From: Cognatishimia maritima
GTDB taxonomy: Bacteria; Pseudomonadota; Alphaproteobacteria; Rhodobacterales; Rhodobacteraceae
DNA length: 64,000 nt
Direction of reading: 5' to 3'
NCBI RefSeq assembly: GCF_900129685.1
Contig: NZ_FQWM01000001.1
Location: 839,059-903,058, forward strand
Made by a program: the position numbers and the translations under genes. Position 1 is the stretch's first letter. Each line of letters begins with the position of its first letter. A model generated the notes under the pieces. It ran no database searches and had not been told where the DNA came from. It saw nothing but the letters and a program-made list of their open reading frames with translations. Positions 54,623-62,088 of this stretch are shown here, one piece after another.

Positions 54623-55368
54623 GCCTAGAAATCCTGACAACCGCAAGCCTAGAGCCCGTAAAGCACGGGTTCCTGACGCGCAAAGGCGGGGCGTCGTCCG
54701 GAGTGTTTGCCGGGCTAAATTGCGGCCTTGGCAGCAGCGACCAATCTGAAATGGTGACCATCAATCGCGACCGAGTCGCGGCAGCGTTTGGTGTCAGATC
54801 GCTTGCACGCGTGCATCAGGTACATTCCGCAGATGTTGCCAAAGTCACTGGTCCAATATCCGAGGCGGTGAAAGCAGACGCCATGGTCACCAAGACCGAA
54901 GGCGTCGCGCTTTCGATCCTGACAGCGGACTGCCAGCCCGTGCTGTTCGCAGATCGCATGAATGGTGTGATCGGCGCAGCCCATGCCGGATGGCGCGGTG
55001 CGCTGGATGGCGTTTTGGAAAACACGGTTGAAGCGATGATTGAACTGGGGGCCGAACGCGAAGATATCTTTGCCGCCATTGGCCCAACCATCAGCCAGCG
55101 CGCCTATGAGGTTGGACCAGAGTTTCTGGAAACCTTCCTGTCAGATGACTACGACAATGCCCGGTTTTTTGCGCAGGGCCGTGGCGACCGATATCACTTT
55201 GACCTGCCCGGCTTTGGCCTGCATCGCCTGCGCGAGGCAGGCATAGGTGGCGCGGAATGGATACGCCATTGCACCTACAGCGATCCCGGCCGTTTCTTTT
55301 CCTATCGCCGTTCAACCCACAATCAAGAGGCCGACTATGGCCGCCTGATATCCGTGATCCGGCTTTAA
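54619..55368 (+). CDS. pgeF: PgeF peptidoglycan-editing/laccase-domain protein
   Basis: Laccase-domain (YfiH) hydrolase of 249 residues, which in E. coli removes wrongly inserted L-serine from peptidoglycan precursors. The zinc-site residues are visible: His in RVHQVHSADV, Cys in TADCQPVLF and His in GAAHAGWRGAL. CTYSDPGRFFSYRR is the conserved C-terminus. Its ATG overlaps the methyltransferase stop (ATGA), so lgt, the methyltransferase and pgeF form one envelope-linked operon. A frame open from 54190 is not coding upstream of this start. Confidence 0.93.
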   Translation: MSLEILTTASLEPVKHGFLTRKGGASSGVFAGLNCGLGSSDQSEMVTINRDRVAAAFGVRSLARVHQVHSADVAKVTGPISEAVKADAMVTKTEGVALSILTADCQPVLFADRMNGVIGAAHAGWRGALDGVLENTVEAMIELGAEREDIFAAIGPTISQRAYEVGPEFLETFLSDDYDNARFFAQGRGDRYHFDLPGFGLHRLREAGIGGAEWIRHCTYSDPGRFFSYRRSTHNQEADYGRLISVIRL

Positions 55369-55441
55369 CGCCGCGCTATTACCACCGCAAATCCGCATAA
55401 AAATTGGATTCTCGCCGCACCGCCGCCCCAATTCAGAGTCA

Positions 55442-55466
55442 GATTGTTCAGGAACAGAGAACAATC
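55442..55466. repeat. 8-bp hairpin upstream of the 47-codon gene
   Basis: GATTGTTC-AGGAACAGA-GAACAATC, perfect arms with a 9-nt loop, ending 26 bp before the small gene's ATG. It could be an operator or a leader hairpin. Confidence 0.5.
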
Positions 55467-55492
55467 CCGGTCGGGCGAGTCGGAGAATCACA

Positions 55493-55636
55493 ATGTGTAA
55501 ACAACGCTTTTTGCAATCGATCCTGAAAACCTCAGAATCCCCAGAGGTGGTTCTACCCTGGGCGAAGAAACGTCTGAACGTTTCAGGCAAACCCGTAACA
55601 CTGAAGCCCGCCCTACCAGCCCGCAAAATCGCCTAG
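55493..55636 (+). CDS. Small basic 47-residue protein, unknown
   Basis: A short frame running ATG TGT AAA to TAG, giving MCKQRFLQSILKTSESPEVV and then LPWAKKRLNVSGKPVTLKPA with a basic end. It is rich in Lys and Arg and has one cysteine, with no signal or membrane segment. GGAG lies seven bases before the ATG, a hairpin precedes it and a strong terminator follows, so it looks like a unit of its own after pgeF. I faintly recall small proteins of similar form in related genomes but can give no function. Coding status is probable, not proven. Confidence 0.6.
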   Translation: MCKQRFLQSILKTSESPEVVLPWAKKRLNVSGKPVTLKPALPARKIA

Positions 55637-55687
55637 GCGACACCCCAGAATTTCCCCCGGAGTTCACACTCCTACCTCCCCCAGAAC

Positions 55688-55721
55688 TCCCCGCTTGGTT
55701 GACCCAGCGGGGATTTTTTTT
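55688..55721 (+). terminator. Intrinsic terminator, lgt operon/small gene end
   Basis: CCCCGCTTGG and CCCAGCGGGG-type arms around GTTGA, followed by ATTTTTTTT. It sits 52 bp after the small gene and ten bases before the convergent oxidoreductase stop. Confidence 0.9.
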
Positions 55722-55730
55722 GCACCAGAC

Positions 55731-56309
55731 TTAGGCTGCGCGCGCGCCAAGGTCGGACACGGTTGAAAGCCAGCGCACAACGTCACCTTGTTTTGGGTGG
55801 CTGGCCTGCGCAAAAGACGTGATCTTGGTCTTAAGGCCAATGAATCCAAGCACTTGGCGGCGCAGCTGCCATTTCAGCGCGTTCTTCAGGAAAAAGCGGA
55901 AATACCAGCCCGGCGAATCTGATGTTAATAGCACGCGGGCTGTGCGCCCACCAAACATTGGCTTGGGCAATTTGCCCCGCGTATCAAACATCTGACCCGG
56001 CAGGAAACTGCGGTCAATCAACCCTTTCAGCTTGGCGGGCAGCCCACCCCACCACATTGGCGTCGCAAGAACCAGATGTTCCGACCACTCCAAATTTTCG
56101 ACAAAGGTCTGCAAATCCGGCTCAAGCGGTTTGATCTGCTTGTAGCTGCCAAACTCAAAATCCATATCAAACGTCATATCTCGAAGATGCATCAAGCGGA
56201 CCTCGTGCCCCTCTTCTTTTGCTTTCTTGGCATAGGTCTCCGCCAAACTGCGCGTAAGTGACGATTCTGCGGGGTGCCCATCCAGCACAAAAATTCTCTT
56301 GGTCGACAT
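55731..56309 (-). CDS. Flavodoxin-fold NAD(P)H oxidoreductase
   Basis: A 192-residue FMN/FAD-dependent quinone reductase-like protein of the NQO1/MdaB/KefF group (Flavodoxin_2). Features are RIFVLDGHPAESSLTRSLAETY at the N-terminus (phosphate binding), HLVLATPMWWGGLPAKLKGLIDRSFLPG and TSDSPGWYFRF. It probably reduces quinones or other electrophiles by two electrons. It is divergent from a tetR gene with three palindromic operators between them, so it should be repressed by that regulator and induced by its ligand. Confidence 0.9.
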   Translation of the reverse strand: MSTKRIFVLDGHPAESSLTRSLAETYAKKAKEEGHEVRLMHLRDMTFDMDFEFGSYKQIKPLEPDLQTFVENLEWSEHLVLATPMWWGGLPAKLKGLIDRSFLPGQMFDTRGKLPKPMFGGRTARVLLTSDSPGWYFRFFLKNALKWQLRRQVLGFIGLKTKITSFAQASHPKQGDVVRWLSTVSDLGARAA

Positions 56310-56327
56310 GTGACCTCCATCAATAAA

Positions 56328-56394
56328 TTGACCATGGTCACTTTCTTAATCAACAAAATTGACCATGGTCAATAACGAATTTGACCGCGGTCAA
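56328..56394. promoter_or_regulatory. Three TetR-type operators, TTGACCnnGGTCAA
   Basis: Three copies of one palindrome lie in the 90-bp space between the oxidoreductase and tetR genes: TTGACCATGGTCAC (56328-56341, one mismatch), TTGACCATGGTCAA (56359-56372, perfect) and TTGACCGCGGTCAA (56381-56394, perfect). Centres are 31 and 22 bp apart, near three and two helical turns, so all could face the same side. The last copy ends five bases before the tetR ATG. They are almost surely binding sites for the adjacent regulator. Confidence 0.85.
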
Positions 56395-56399
56395 GAAAA

Positions 56400-56990
56400 A
56401 TGGCACGAAGGGCTATGGTCAAAACTCAGAAACGAACGCTGAAAACGCGCGCGAAATTGCTGGAAGCCTCTGAAAACATTGTTCGATCAGGCGGATACGA
56501 AAACCTGCGCGTTGAACAGGTGGTGGCGCAGGCAGGTGTCGCGAAGGGCACGTTCTTTGCACATTTCAAGGACAAAGATTCGCTGATGGAGGCCTTGATC
56601 GGGCCGCGACTGCATGAGTTTCTCGATGAAATCGAACGGCGCAATGCCCCCGCATCGGTCGATGATCTCCTCAACGCGCTGCGCCCGATCATCCAGTTTG
56701 CGATGTCTGAACGTTATGTCTTTGACGTCATCTTGCGCCACTCAGGCGCAGCCGCAAAAGCAGAGATCGACCCAATCGCCGGAGCAATCAATCGCATGGG
56801 CGAGGTTCTGGCTGTTTGGTTGGCCAACGCCCCATTCCGCAAGGACATATCCCCAGCCCTGCTAGCGGATGGTATCGGGGCTTTTTTGTTTCAGGCGCTG
56901 GCATTGCATTTCTGCGCAATCCACAACGCACAAAGCATCGACGAGCGCATGCGCATTTATCTAAACGCATGGCTCCTGCCGTCCAACTGA
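56400..56990 (+). CDS. TetR-family transcriptional regulator
   Basis: A 196-residue repressor. The N-terminal helix-turn-helix is clear (TRAKLLEASENIVRSGGYENLRVEQVVAQAGVAKGTFFAHFKDKDSLMEAL); the C-terminal ligand domain (about 75-190) is not family-specific. It is divergent from the flavodoxin-fold oxidoreductase and is expected to repress both that gene and itself through the three operators upstream. The start may be the ATG at 56400 or one five codons later; ribosome-binding sites are poor at both, which suits a low-level repressor. Confidence 0.92.
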   Translation: MARRAMVKTQKRTLKTRAKLLEASENIVRSGGYENLRVEQVVAQAGVAKGTFFAHFKDKDSLMEALIGPRLHEFLDEIERRNAPASVDDLLNALRPIIQFAMSERYVFDVILRHSGAAAKAEIDPIAGAINRMGEVLAVWLANAPFRKDISPALLADGIGAFLFQALALHFCAIHNAQSIDERMRIYLNAWLLPSN

Positions 56991-56998
56991 ACTAGGAA

Positions 56999-57499
56999 TT
57001 ATGCGCTGCGGTTGATCCGGTCTTCCAAGACGTCAAAGGGAACACCCGGTTCGTCCTTGGCGTCGCGGATCACAAGCGAGGTTTTCACGCTTGCCACATG
57101 CTCCGCTTTCAGCAGGTCTTCGGTCAGGAAACGCTGGAACGTAGACAGATCAGGCGCGACGCATTTCAGGATGAAATCCACCTCGCCGTTCAGCATGTGA
57201 CACTCCCGAACCAAAGACCATTCGCGGCAGCGGGCCTCGAACGCCGAAAGGTCTGCTTCGGCTTGGCTGTTCAGGCCAACCATGGCGAAAACCTGAACTT
57301 CAAACCCCAACTCGCGTGAGTCGACATCGGCATGATAGCCCCGAATATAGCCAGATTCCTCAAGCGTGCGCACACGGCGCAAGCATGGCGGTGCAGAGAT
57401 CCCGACCCGCTTGGCCAGCTCAACATTTGTCATCCGGCCATCCGCCTGCAGCTCTGAAAGGATTTTTCGGTCAATGGGATCGAGCCGCGTGCCAGCCAT
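56999..57499 (-). CDS. Lrp/AsnC-family regulator
   Basis: Feast/famine regulator of 166 residues with an N-terminal winged helix (LDPIDRKILSELQADGRMTNVELAKRVGISAPPCLRRVRTLEESG) and the C-terminal RAM ligand domain (VQVFAMVGL, CHMLNGEVDFILKCV). It is divergent from trxB over 204 bp. That space has GTGAATTTGCGCAATAAT with a TTGCGCAA core, a possible Lrp-type site at 57540-57557. It is convergent with the tetR gene with an 8-bp gap. The effector amino acid is unknown. Confidence 0.94.
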   Translation of the reverse strand: MAGTRLDPIDRKILSELQADGRMTNVELAKRVGISAPPCLRRVRTLEESGYIRGYHADVDSRELGFEVQVFAMVGLNSQAEADLSAFEARCREWSLVRECHMLNGEVDFILKCVAPDLSTFQRFLTEDLLKAEHVASVKTSLVIRDAKDEPGVPFDVLEDRINRSA

Positions 57500-57703
57500 T
57501 CAAATTCTCCGTAAAATTTGCAGTTCTTATAACAGCACGGTGAATTTGCGCAATAATATTTCACGTGACGCTACGATCATTGCCCAGACATGCGCATTTC
57601 TTCATCGCGCCCAGTGCATAGCGGCCATGTCAGGGGTTTTCGATCCCTGCAACGATGGCTATATCCCTTGCCTAACGCGACATCGCAAGCATGGGTGGGA
57701 TAT

Positions 57704-58645
57704 ATGGGCGAGACGAAACACACGAAGGTTCTGATCATTGGATCGGGGCCAGCTGGCTATACTGCGGGCGTTTATGCAAGCCGCGCGATGCTGGAACCCA
57801 TTCTGGTGCAAGGCATTGAACCGGGCGGTCAATTGACGACCACAACCGAAGTGGAAAATTACCCGGGCTTCACAGAGGTGCAAGGCCCCGACCTGATGAT
57901 CAAAATGCAGGAACACGCGCAAGCGATGGGCTGTGAAATCATCGGCGACATCATCACCGAACTCGACACCTCTCGCCGCCCCTTCGTTGCCAAAGGCGAC
58001 AGCGGCACGACCTACACGGCAGATGCGGTGATCCTTGCGACCGGTGCCCGCGCCAAATGGCTGGGCATGGAAAGCGAAGAGAAGTTCAAGGGCTTTGGCG
58101 TGTCTGCCTGCGCGACCTGCGATGGCTTCTTTTATCGCGGCCAAGAGATCGTGGTGATCGGGGGCGGCAATACCGCCGTCGAAGAAGCGCTGTTCCTGAC
58201 AAACTTCGCGTCGAAGGTGACATTGATCCACCGTCGGGACGAATTGCGCGCGGAGAAAATCCTGCAAGATCGCCTGTTCAAGAACGAGAAGATCGAAACG
58301 CTTTGGTTCCACGAGTTGGAAGAGGTCATCGGCACCGAAAGCCCTTTGGGCGTGACGGGTGTGAAGGTCAAACACACGAAAACCGGTGAGATCAACGAAA
58401 TCCCTTGTGCTGGTGTGTTTGTGGCGATCGGCCACGCACCTGCAACGGAATTGGTCAAAGACGTGTTGGAAACCCACAACGGCGGCTATGTCAAAGTCGA
58501 AGCAGGCAGCACACGCACGTCGATCCCCGGCATTTTTGCTGCGGGTGACCTGACCGATCACGTCTATCGTCAGGCAGTCACTTCGGCAGGCATGGGCTGT
58601 ATGGCGGCGTTAGACGCAGAAAAGTTCCTCGCCGAACAAGAATAG
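57704..58645 (+). CDS. trxB: Thioredoxin reductase
   Basis: NADPH-dependent flavoprotein that reduces thioredoxin. The 313-residue product has the FAD motif [18 protein letters not shown], the redox pair Cys136/Cys139 in [10 protein letters not shown], the NADPH motif [15 protein letters not shown] and the final [27 protein letters not shown]. The start at 57704 ([10 protein letters not shown]) follows GGTGGGATAT; the 38 open codons before it have no family similarity. A terminator follows. Confidence 0.96.
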   Translation: MGETKHTKVLIIGSGPAGYTAGVYASRAMLEPILVQGIEPGGQLTTTTEVENYPGFTEVQGPDLMIKMQEHAQAMGCEIIGDIITELDTSRRPFVAKGDSGTTYTADAVILATGARAKWLGMESEEKFKGFGVSACATCDGFFYRGQEIVVIGGGNTAVEEALFLTNFASKVTLIHRRDELRAEKILQDRLFKNEKIETLWFHELEEVIGTESPLGVTGVKVKHTKTGEINEIPCAGVFVAIGHAPATELVKDVLETHNGGYVKVEAGSTRTSIPGIFAAGDLTDHVYRQAVTSAGMGCMAALDAEKFLAEQE

Positions 58646-58664
58646 TCAGACATAAGTCTCGCAG

Positions 58665-58692
58665 AAAGCCTCCCATCTGGGAGGCTTTTTTC
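58665..58692 (+). terminator. Intrinsic terminator after trxB
   Basis: GCCTCCCA-TC-TGGGAGGC followed by TTTTTTCG, 22 bp beyond the trxB stop. Confidence 0.92.
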
Positions 58693-58770
58693 GTTTCGGG
58701 TGGCCCGCATGCAACACCGGTCCTTTTCGCGCAGTCAAAGCATTTTTCGTCTTTATTGAGACCACCTCTT

Positions 58771-58794
58771 GTGAAATATGTTCACGCGTGAACA
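58771..58794. promoter_or_regulatory. Palindromic half-sites upstream of the sulfate-activation gene
   Basis: TGTTCACGCGTGAACA (58779-58794) is a perfect 16-bp palindrome ending 18 bp before the ATG at 58813. Directly before it another GTGAA gives GTGAA-n5-TTCAC (58771-58785), so three half-sites GTGAA/TTCAC overlap. The encoded protein has its own winged-helix domain, so auto-regulation through this site is the simplest reading. Confidence 0.65.
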
Positions 58795-58812
58795 AACTTT
58801 GAGTCAAACCCA

Positions 58813-60888
58813 ATGTCCGCTCCAAACGGAAAAACCGGAACCGCCGAAGAGGACACCCTCTTTCGCCTCCTGCGCCAGCTTGACACGGCGCCGGATGCGT
58901 CCCAGCGCGCGACGGCAGAGGCCATTGGCGTTTCCCTCGGACGGTTGAACGCCCTTCTGCGCAATGCGACCGATAGCGGCCTCGTGAAAGTCAGCGACAA
59001 AGACAGCAGCGACAAACGCCAACGCTACGCCTATGCGCTGACTCCAAAAGGCGCGGCCACCAAAGTCAAACTCACAGACGCTTTTCTCGCCCGAAAATTT
59101 GCCGAATATGACGCCCTGCACGCAGAGCTGACAGGCACGGCTTCGGGCCTCAATCCTTTGAAATCAAGGACCAAACTAATGCAAAGCAACTTTGCCCCTA
59201 TTCCCGAACTCTTTGTGTCTTACGAAAGCGCACAGAAGCTGAAAGTCGAGGCCGCGGACCTGACCAGCCACGACCTGACCCCGCGCCAGATTTGTGATCT
59301 GGAGCTGCTGATGAACGGCGGCTTCAACCCGCTCAAGGGCTTCTTGAGTGAAGAAGACTACAACGGCGTCGTTGAAAACATGCGTCTGGCGGATGGCTCG
59401 CTTTGGCCGATGCCCATCACTTTGGATGTGTCCGAAGATTTCGCCGAGTCCGTTGAAATTGGTCAGGACATCGCCCTGCGCGACCAAGAGGGCGTGATCC
59501 TTGCGACCATGACCGTGACAGACCGCTGGGAGCCGAACAAAGCGCGCGAAGCCGAGAAGGTTTTTGGCGCAGACGACGATGCGCATCCGGCCGTGAACTA
59601 CCTGCACAACCAAGCCGGCAAGATCTACCTCGGCGGTCCCGTTGTTGGTATCCAGCAGCCAGTGCACTACGATTTCAAAGCGCGTCGCGACACGCCGAAC
59701 GAGCTACGTGCCTATTTCCGCAAAATGGGCTGGCACAAGGTTGTTGCCTTCCAAACGCGCAACCCTCTGCACCGCGCGCACCAGGAACTGACCTTCCGCG
59801 CAGCCCGCGAGGCCGAAGCAAACCTGCTGATCCACCCGGTTGTCGGCATGACCAAACCGGGCGACGTGGATCACTTTACGCGCGTGCGCTGCTATGAGGC
59901 CGTGCTGGATCAATATCCTGCCTCCACCACCAACATGTCCTTGCTGAACCTTGCCATGCGCATGGCAGGTCCACGTGAAGCGGTGTGGCACGGTCTGATC
60001 CGCAAAAACCACGGCTGTACCCACTTTATTGTTGGTCGCGACCACGCCGGACCGGGCAAGAACTCCGCAGGAGAAGATTTCTACGGCCCATATGACGCGC
60101 AAGACCTATTCCGCACGCATGAAGAAGAAATCGGCCTTAAAATGGTCGACTTCAAACACATGGTTTACGTGCAAGAACGCGCGCAATACGAACCAAATGA
60201 TGAGATCGAAGATCGCGACAACGTCACGATCCTGAACATCTCTGGCACCGAATTGCGCCGCCGCTTGGCCGAAGGTCTGGAAATTCCTGAATGGTTCTCC
60301 TTCCCAGAGGTTGTGGCCGAACTGCGCAAGACAAAACCTCCGCGTTCCAAGCAGGGTTTCACTGTCTTCTTCACCGGCTTCTCTGGCTCTGGCAAATCCA
60401 CCATCGCGAACGCCTTGATGGTCAAGCTGATGGAAATGGGTGGCCGCCCGGTGACGCTGCTGGATGGCGATATTGTGCGGAAGAACCTGTCGTCTGAGCT
60501 CGGCTTCTCCAAAGAGCACCGCGACCTCAACATCCGTCGCATCGGCTATGTGGCGTCTGAGATCACAAAGAACGGCGGCATCGCCATCTGTGCGCCCATC
60601 GCGCCTTATGCCACAACCCGCCGCGCCGTGCGTGAAGACATCGAACAGTTCGGTGCTTTTGTCGAAGTGCACGTCGCAACCAGCATCGAAGAATGTGAAC
60701 GCCGTGACCGCAAGGGGCTTTACAAGCTGGCGCGCGAAGGCAAGATCAAGGAATTCACTGGAATTTCAGATCCTTACAATGTGCCTGAGAACCCAGAGCT
60801 GCGCCTAGAGACCGAAAACACAGAGGTCGATCACTGCGCGCACCAGGTGATCCTGAAGCTGGAAAGCATGGGTCTGATCAAGGCGTAG
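58813..60888 (+). CDS. MarR-like winged helix-ATP sulfurylase-APS kinase fusion
   Basis: A 691-residue protein with three parts in one open frame. Residues about 14-105 form a winged helix resembling MarR-type EPS-associated regulators (ASQRATAEAIGVSLGRLNALLRN, YALTPKGAATKVKLTDAFLARK). Residues about 123-510 are ATP sulfurylase of the Sat type, with QTRNPLHRAH (314-323) and GRDHAGPG (408-415). Residues about 515-691 are APS kinase with the P-loop GFSGSGKST (522-530). The enzyme parts turn sulfate and ATP into PAPS. An internal ATG at 59179 (MQSNFAPIPE) has AAGGA eight bases before it and could yield a 568-residue enzyme without the winged helix. Whether one or both forms are made is open. Confidence 0.9.
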   Translation: MSAPNGKTGTAEEDTLFRLLRQLDTAPDASQRATAEAIGVSLGRLNALLRNATDSGLVKVSDKDSSDKRQRYAYALTPKGAATKVKLTDAFLARKFAEYDALHAELTGTASGLNPLKSRTKLMQSNFAPIPELFVSYESAQKLKVEAADLTSHDLTPRQICDLELLMNGGFNPLKGFLSEEDYNGVVENMRLADGSLWPMPITLDVSEDFAESVEIGQDIALRDQEGVILATMTVTDRWEPNKAREAEKVFGADDDAHPAVNYLHNQAGKIYLGGPVVGIQQPVHYDFKARRDTPNELRAYFRKMGWHKVVAFQTRNPLHRAHQELTFRAAREAEANLLIHPVVGMTKPGDVDHFTRVRCYEAVLDQYPASTTNMSLLNLAMRMAGPREAVWHGLIRKNHGCTHFIVGRDHAGPGKNSAGEDFYGPYDAQDLFRTHEEEIGLKMVDFKHMVYVQERAQYEPNDEIEDRDNVTILNISGTELRRRLAEGLEIPEWFSFPEVVAELRKTKPPRSKQGFTVFFTGFSGSGKSTIANALMVKLMEMGGRPVTLLDGDIVRKNLSSELGFSKEHRDLNIRRIGYVASEITKNGGIAICAPIAPYATTRRAVREDIEQFGAFVEVHVATSIEECERRDRKGLYKLAREGKIKEFTGISDPYNVPENPELRLETENTEVDHCAHQVILKLESMGLIKA

Positions 60889-60908
60889 GCCTTCAACCCA
60901 AACAAAAG

Positions 60909-60940
60909 AAAAAACGCGACTCATTGGGCCGCGTTTTTTG
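60909..60940 (+). terminator. Intrinsic terminator after the fusion gene
   Basis: AAAAAACGCG and CGCGTTTTTT arms with a T-rich tail TTTTTTGTTT, 20 bp after the stop. Confidence 0.85.
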
Positions 60941-61012
60941 TTTAACCTAGAGCTGAGGACCATCCCGGGACGGTCGGGGTCTGGTCGCCATTGCCGACCT
61001 GAAGAACCGTAT

Positions 61013-61243
61013 CTAGTGCACTGTCACCGGCGCATAGTCATTCTGCCGCGCCAAGGCGAATGCCAAACCGCGATCCTTCACCAGCGCCAGGCGCTCTCCG
61101 TCTGAGGCAGCGTGAACCGCGTAAAGGTGATCCACACCCTCTACCTCGGCCTTCAGATCATCAGGCAGGTCCGCCACATCCACTTCGCGGATGTAAACCA
61201 TGCGCTCGTCGGTCAGCGCGTCAATGTTTACCTTGCTGTTCAT
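61013..61243 (-). CDS. DUF1150 protein
   Basis: A 76-residue protein of the DUF1150 family, found in Rhodobacterales and relatives next to small heat-shock genes. VYIREVDVADLPDD, LYAVHAASDGERLALVKDRGLAFALARQNDYAPVTVH is the family pattern. The function is unknown; the close link to hsp20 (3-bp gap, same strand) suggests a role in stress or protein quality control. Confidence 0.88.
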   Translation of the reverse strand: MNSKVNIDALTDERMVYIREVDVADLPDDLKAEVEGVDHLYAVHAASDGERLALVKDRGLAFALARQNDYAPVTVH

Positions 61244-61246
61244 GGC

Positions 61247-61660
61247 TTACCCCTTTTTGATTTGAATGGTTTGAACCACGGTCTCGGGCCGGGAGCGCGT
61301 GAGATCGACGTGCAAAAGCCCGTTCTCCATCGCAGCTTCGCCAACTTCGACCCCATCCGCCAGCACAAATGAACGTTGGAACTGACGCGCAGCGATTCCC
61401 CGGTGCAGGAACACACGGTCCGCACTATCGTCGCCCTGACGGCCCCGGATCACCAATTGGCGGTCTTCCACAGTGATTGACAGATCTTCTTCGGCAAAGC
61501 CTGCGACCGCCAAGGTGATGCGGTAGGAAAAATCCGAGGTTTGTTCAATGTTAAAAGGGGGATAGCCTTCGTTTCCAGTCTTCGCTGTGCGCTCCAAAAG
61601 GCGCTCCAGCTGCTCAAAACCCAGCATGTGGGGGTATGACCCCAAAGTCATCTTGCTCAT
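61247..61660 (-). CDS. Small heat-shock protein Hsp20 (IbpA-like)
   Basis: Alpha-crystallin-type chaperone of 137 residues that holds unfolding proteins. It has YPPFNIEQTSDFSYRITLAVAGF, the crystallin domain with DLSITVEDRQLVIRGRQ, and the C-terminal A-x-x-x-n-G-L pattern in AAMENGLLHVDLTR, as in IbpA. The ATG at 61660 has AAGGA seven bases upstream; an in-frame GTG two codons earlier is less likely. The ribosome-binding site lies in a short hairpin that could open on heating. DUF1150 follows. Confidence 0.94.
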   Translation of the reverse strand: MSKMTLGSYPHMLGFEQLERLLERTAKTGNEGYPPFNIEQTSDFSYRITLAVAGFAEEDLSITVEDRQLVIRGRQGDDSADRVFLHRGIAARQFQRSFVLADGVEVGEAAMENGLLHVDLTRSRPETVVQTIQIKKG

Positions 61661-61666
61661 CGACAC

Positions 61667-61685
61667 GTCCTTTACGTAAAGCGAC
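61667..61685 (-). promoter_or_regulatory. Hairpin over the hsp20 ribosome-binding site
   Basis: On the minus strand GTCGCTTTACGTAAAGGAC can fold as GTC-(g)-CTTT / AAAG-GAC around the loop ACGT, hiding the AAGGA site six bases before the hsp20 ATG. A short stem of this kind with one bulge is what RNA thermometers of small heat-shock genes look like. An upstream CCCATAT near 61725 on this strand could belong to a heat-shock sigma-factor promoter, though the spacing is uncertain. Confidence 0.5.
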
Positions 61686-61818
61686 AGTGAATAAGGCGGG
61701 CCCCGTTATGGCGACCCGTTCGCGAATAATATGGGCACCGTGTCAAACAAGCGCAAGGGCTTTGCTCTGACCCTGGGACAGGCTATCGTTGGACAAAACC
61801 ACTACCGACGGGACCCCC

Positions 61819-62043
61819 ATGAACGCTAAAGACGACTTGTCCATGAAAACCGATGACGTTTTGCGCGTCGAACTTGCGGTTTTCAGGCAGGAGCACCGTG
61901 ATCTGGACGACGCGATCACCGCCCTGGTCGAACGCGGCACCGGCGATCAGCTGACCATTCAGCGGCTGAAAAAGCAGAAACTGCGGCTGAAAGACAAAAT
62001 CGCCTATATCGAGGACCGTTTGACCCCAGACATCATTGCCTAA
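61819..62043 (+). CDS. DUF465 (YdcH-type) small helical protein
   Basis: A 74-residue charged protein of the YdcH/DUF465 family, made of two helices: LRVELAVFRQEHRDLDDAITALVE and LTIQRLKKQKLRLKDKIAYIEDRL. The function is unknown. The ATG at 61819 is used; an upstream TTG (61789) and an ATG at 61843 are alternatives. It lies just before purE on the same strand (45-bp gap), an arrangement I recall from related genomes. Confidence 0.84.
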   Translation: MNAKDDLSMKTDDVLRVELAVFRQEHRDLDDAITALVERGTGDQLTIQRLKKQKLRLKDKIAYIEDRLTPDIIA

Positions 62044-62088
62044 AGGGGCAATCTGGGTATAGTGCGCGCTCCTTTATTCGAGGCGGAC

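Noticed and set aside
57659-58561. 300-codon open frame on the minus strand
   Set aside because: It is a shadow of trxB, which carries all expected motifs.
58813-59178. Separate marR-type gene disrupted by a frameshift
   Set aside because: The frame is open with no stop into the Sat domain, and the wHTH part has normal codon use, so it reads as a true fusion or as an alternative-start gene and not as a broken gene.
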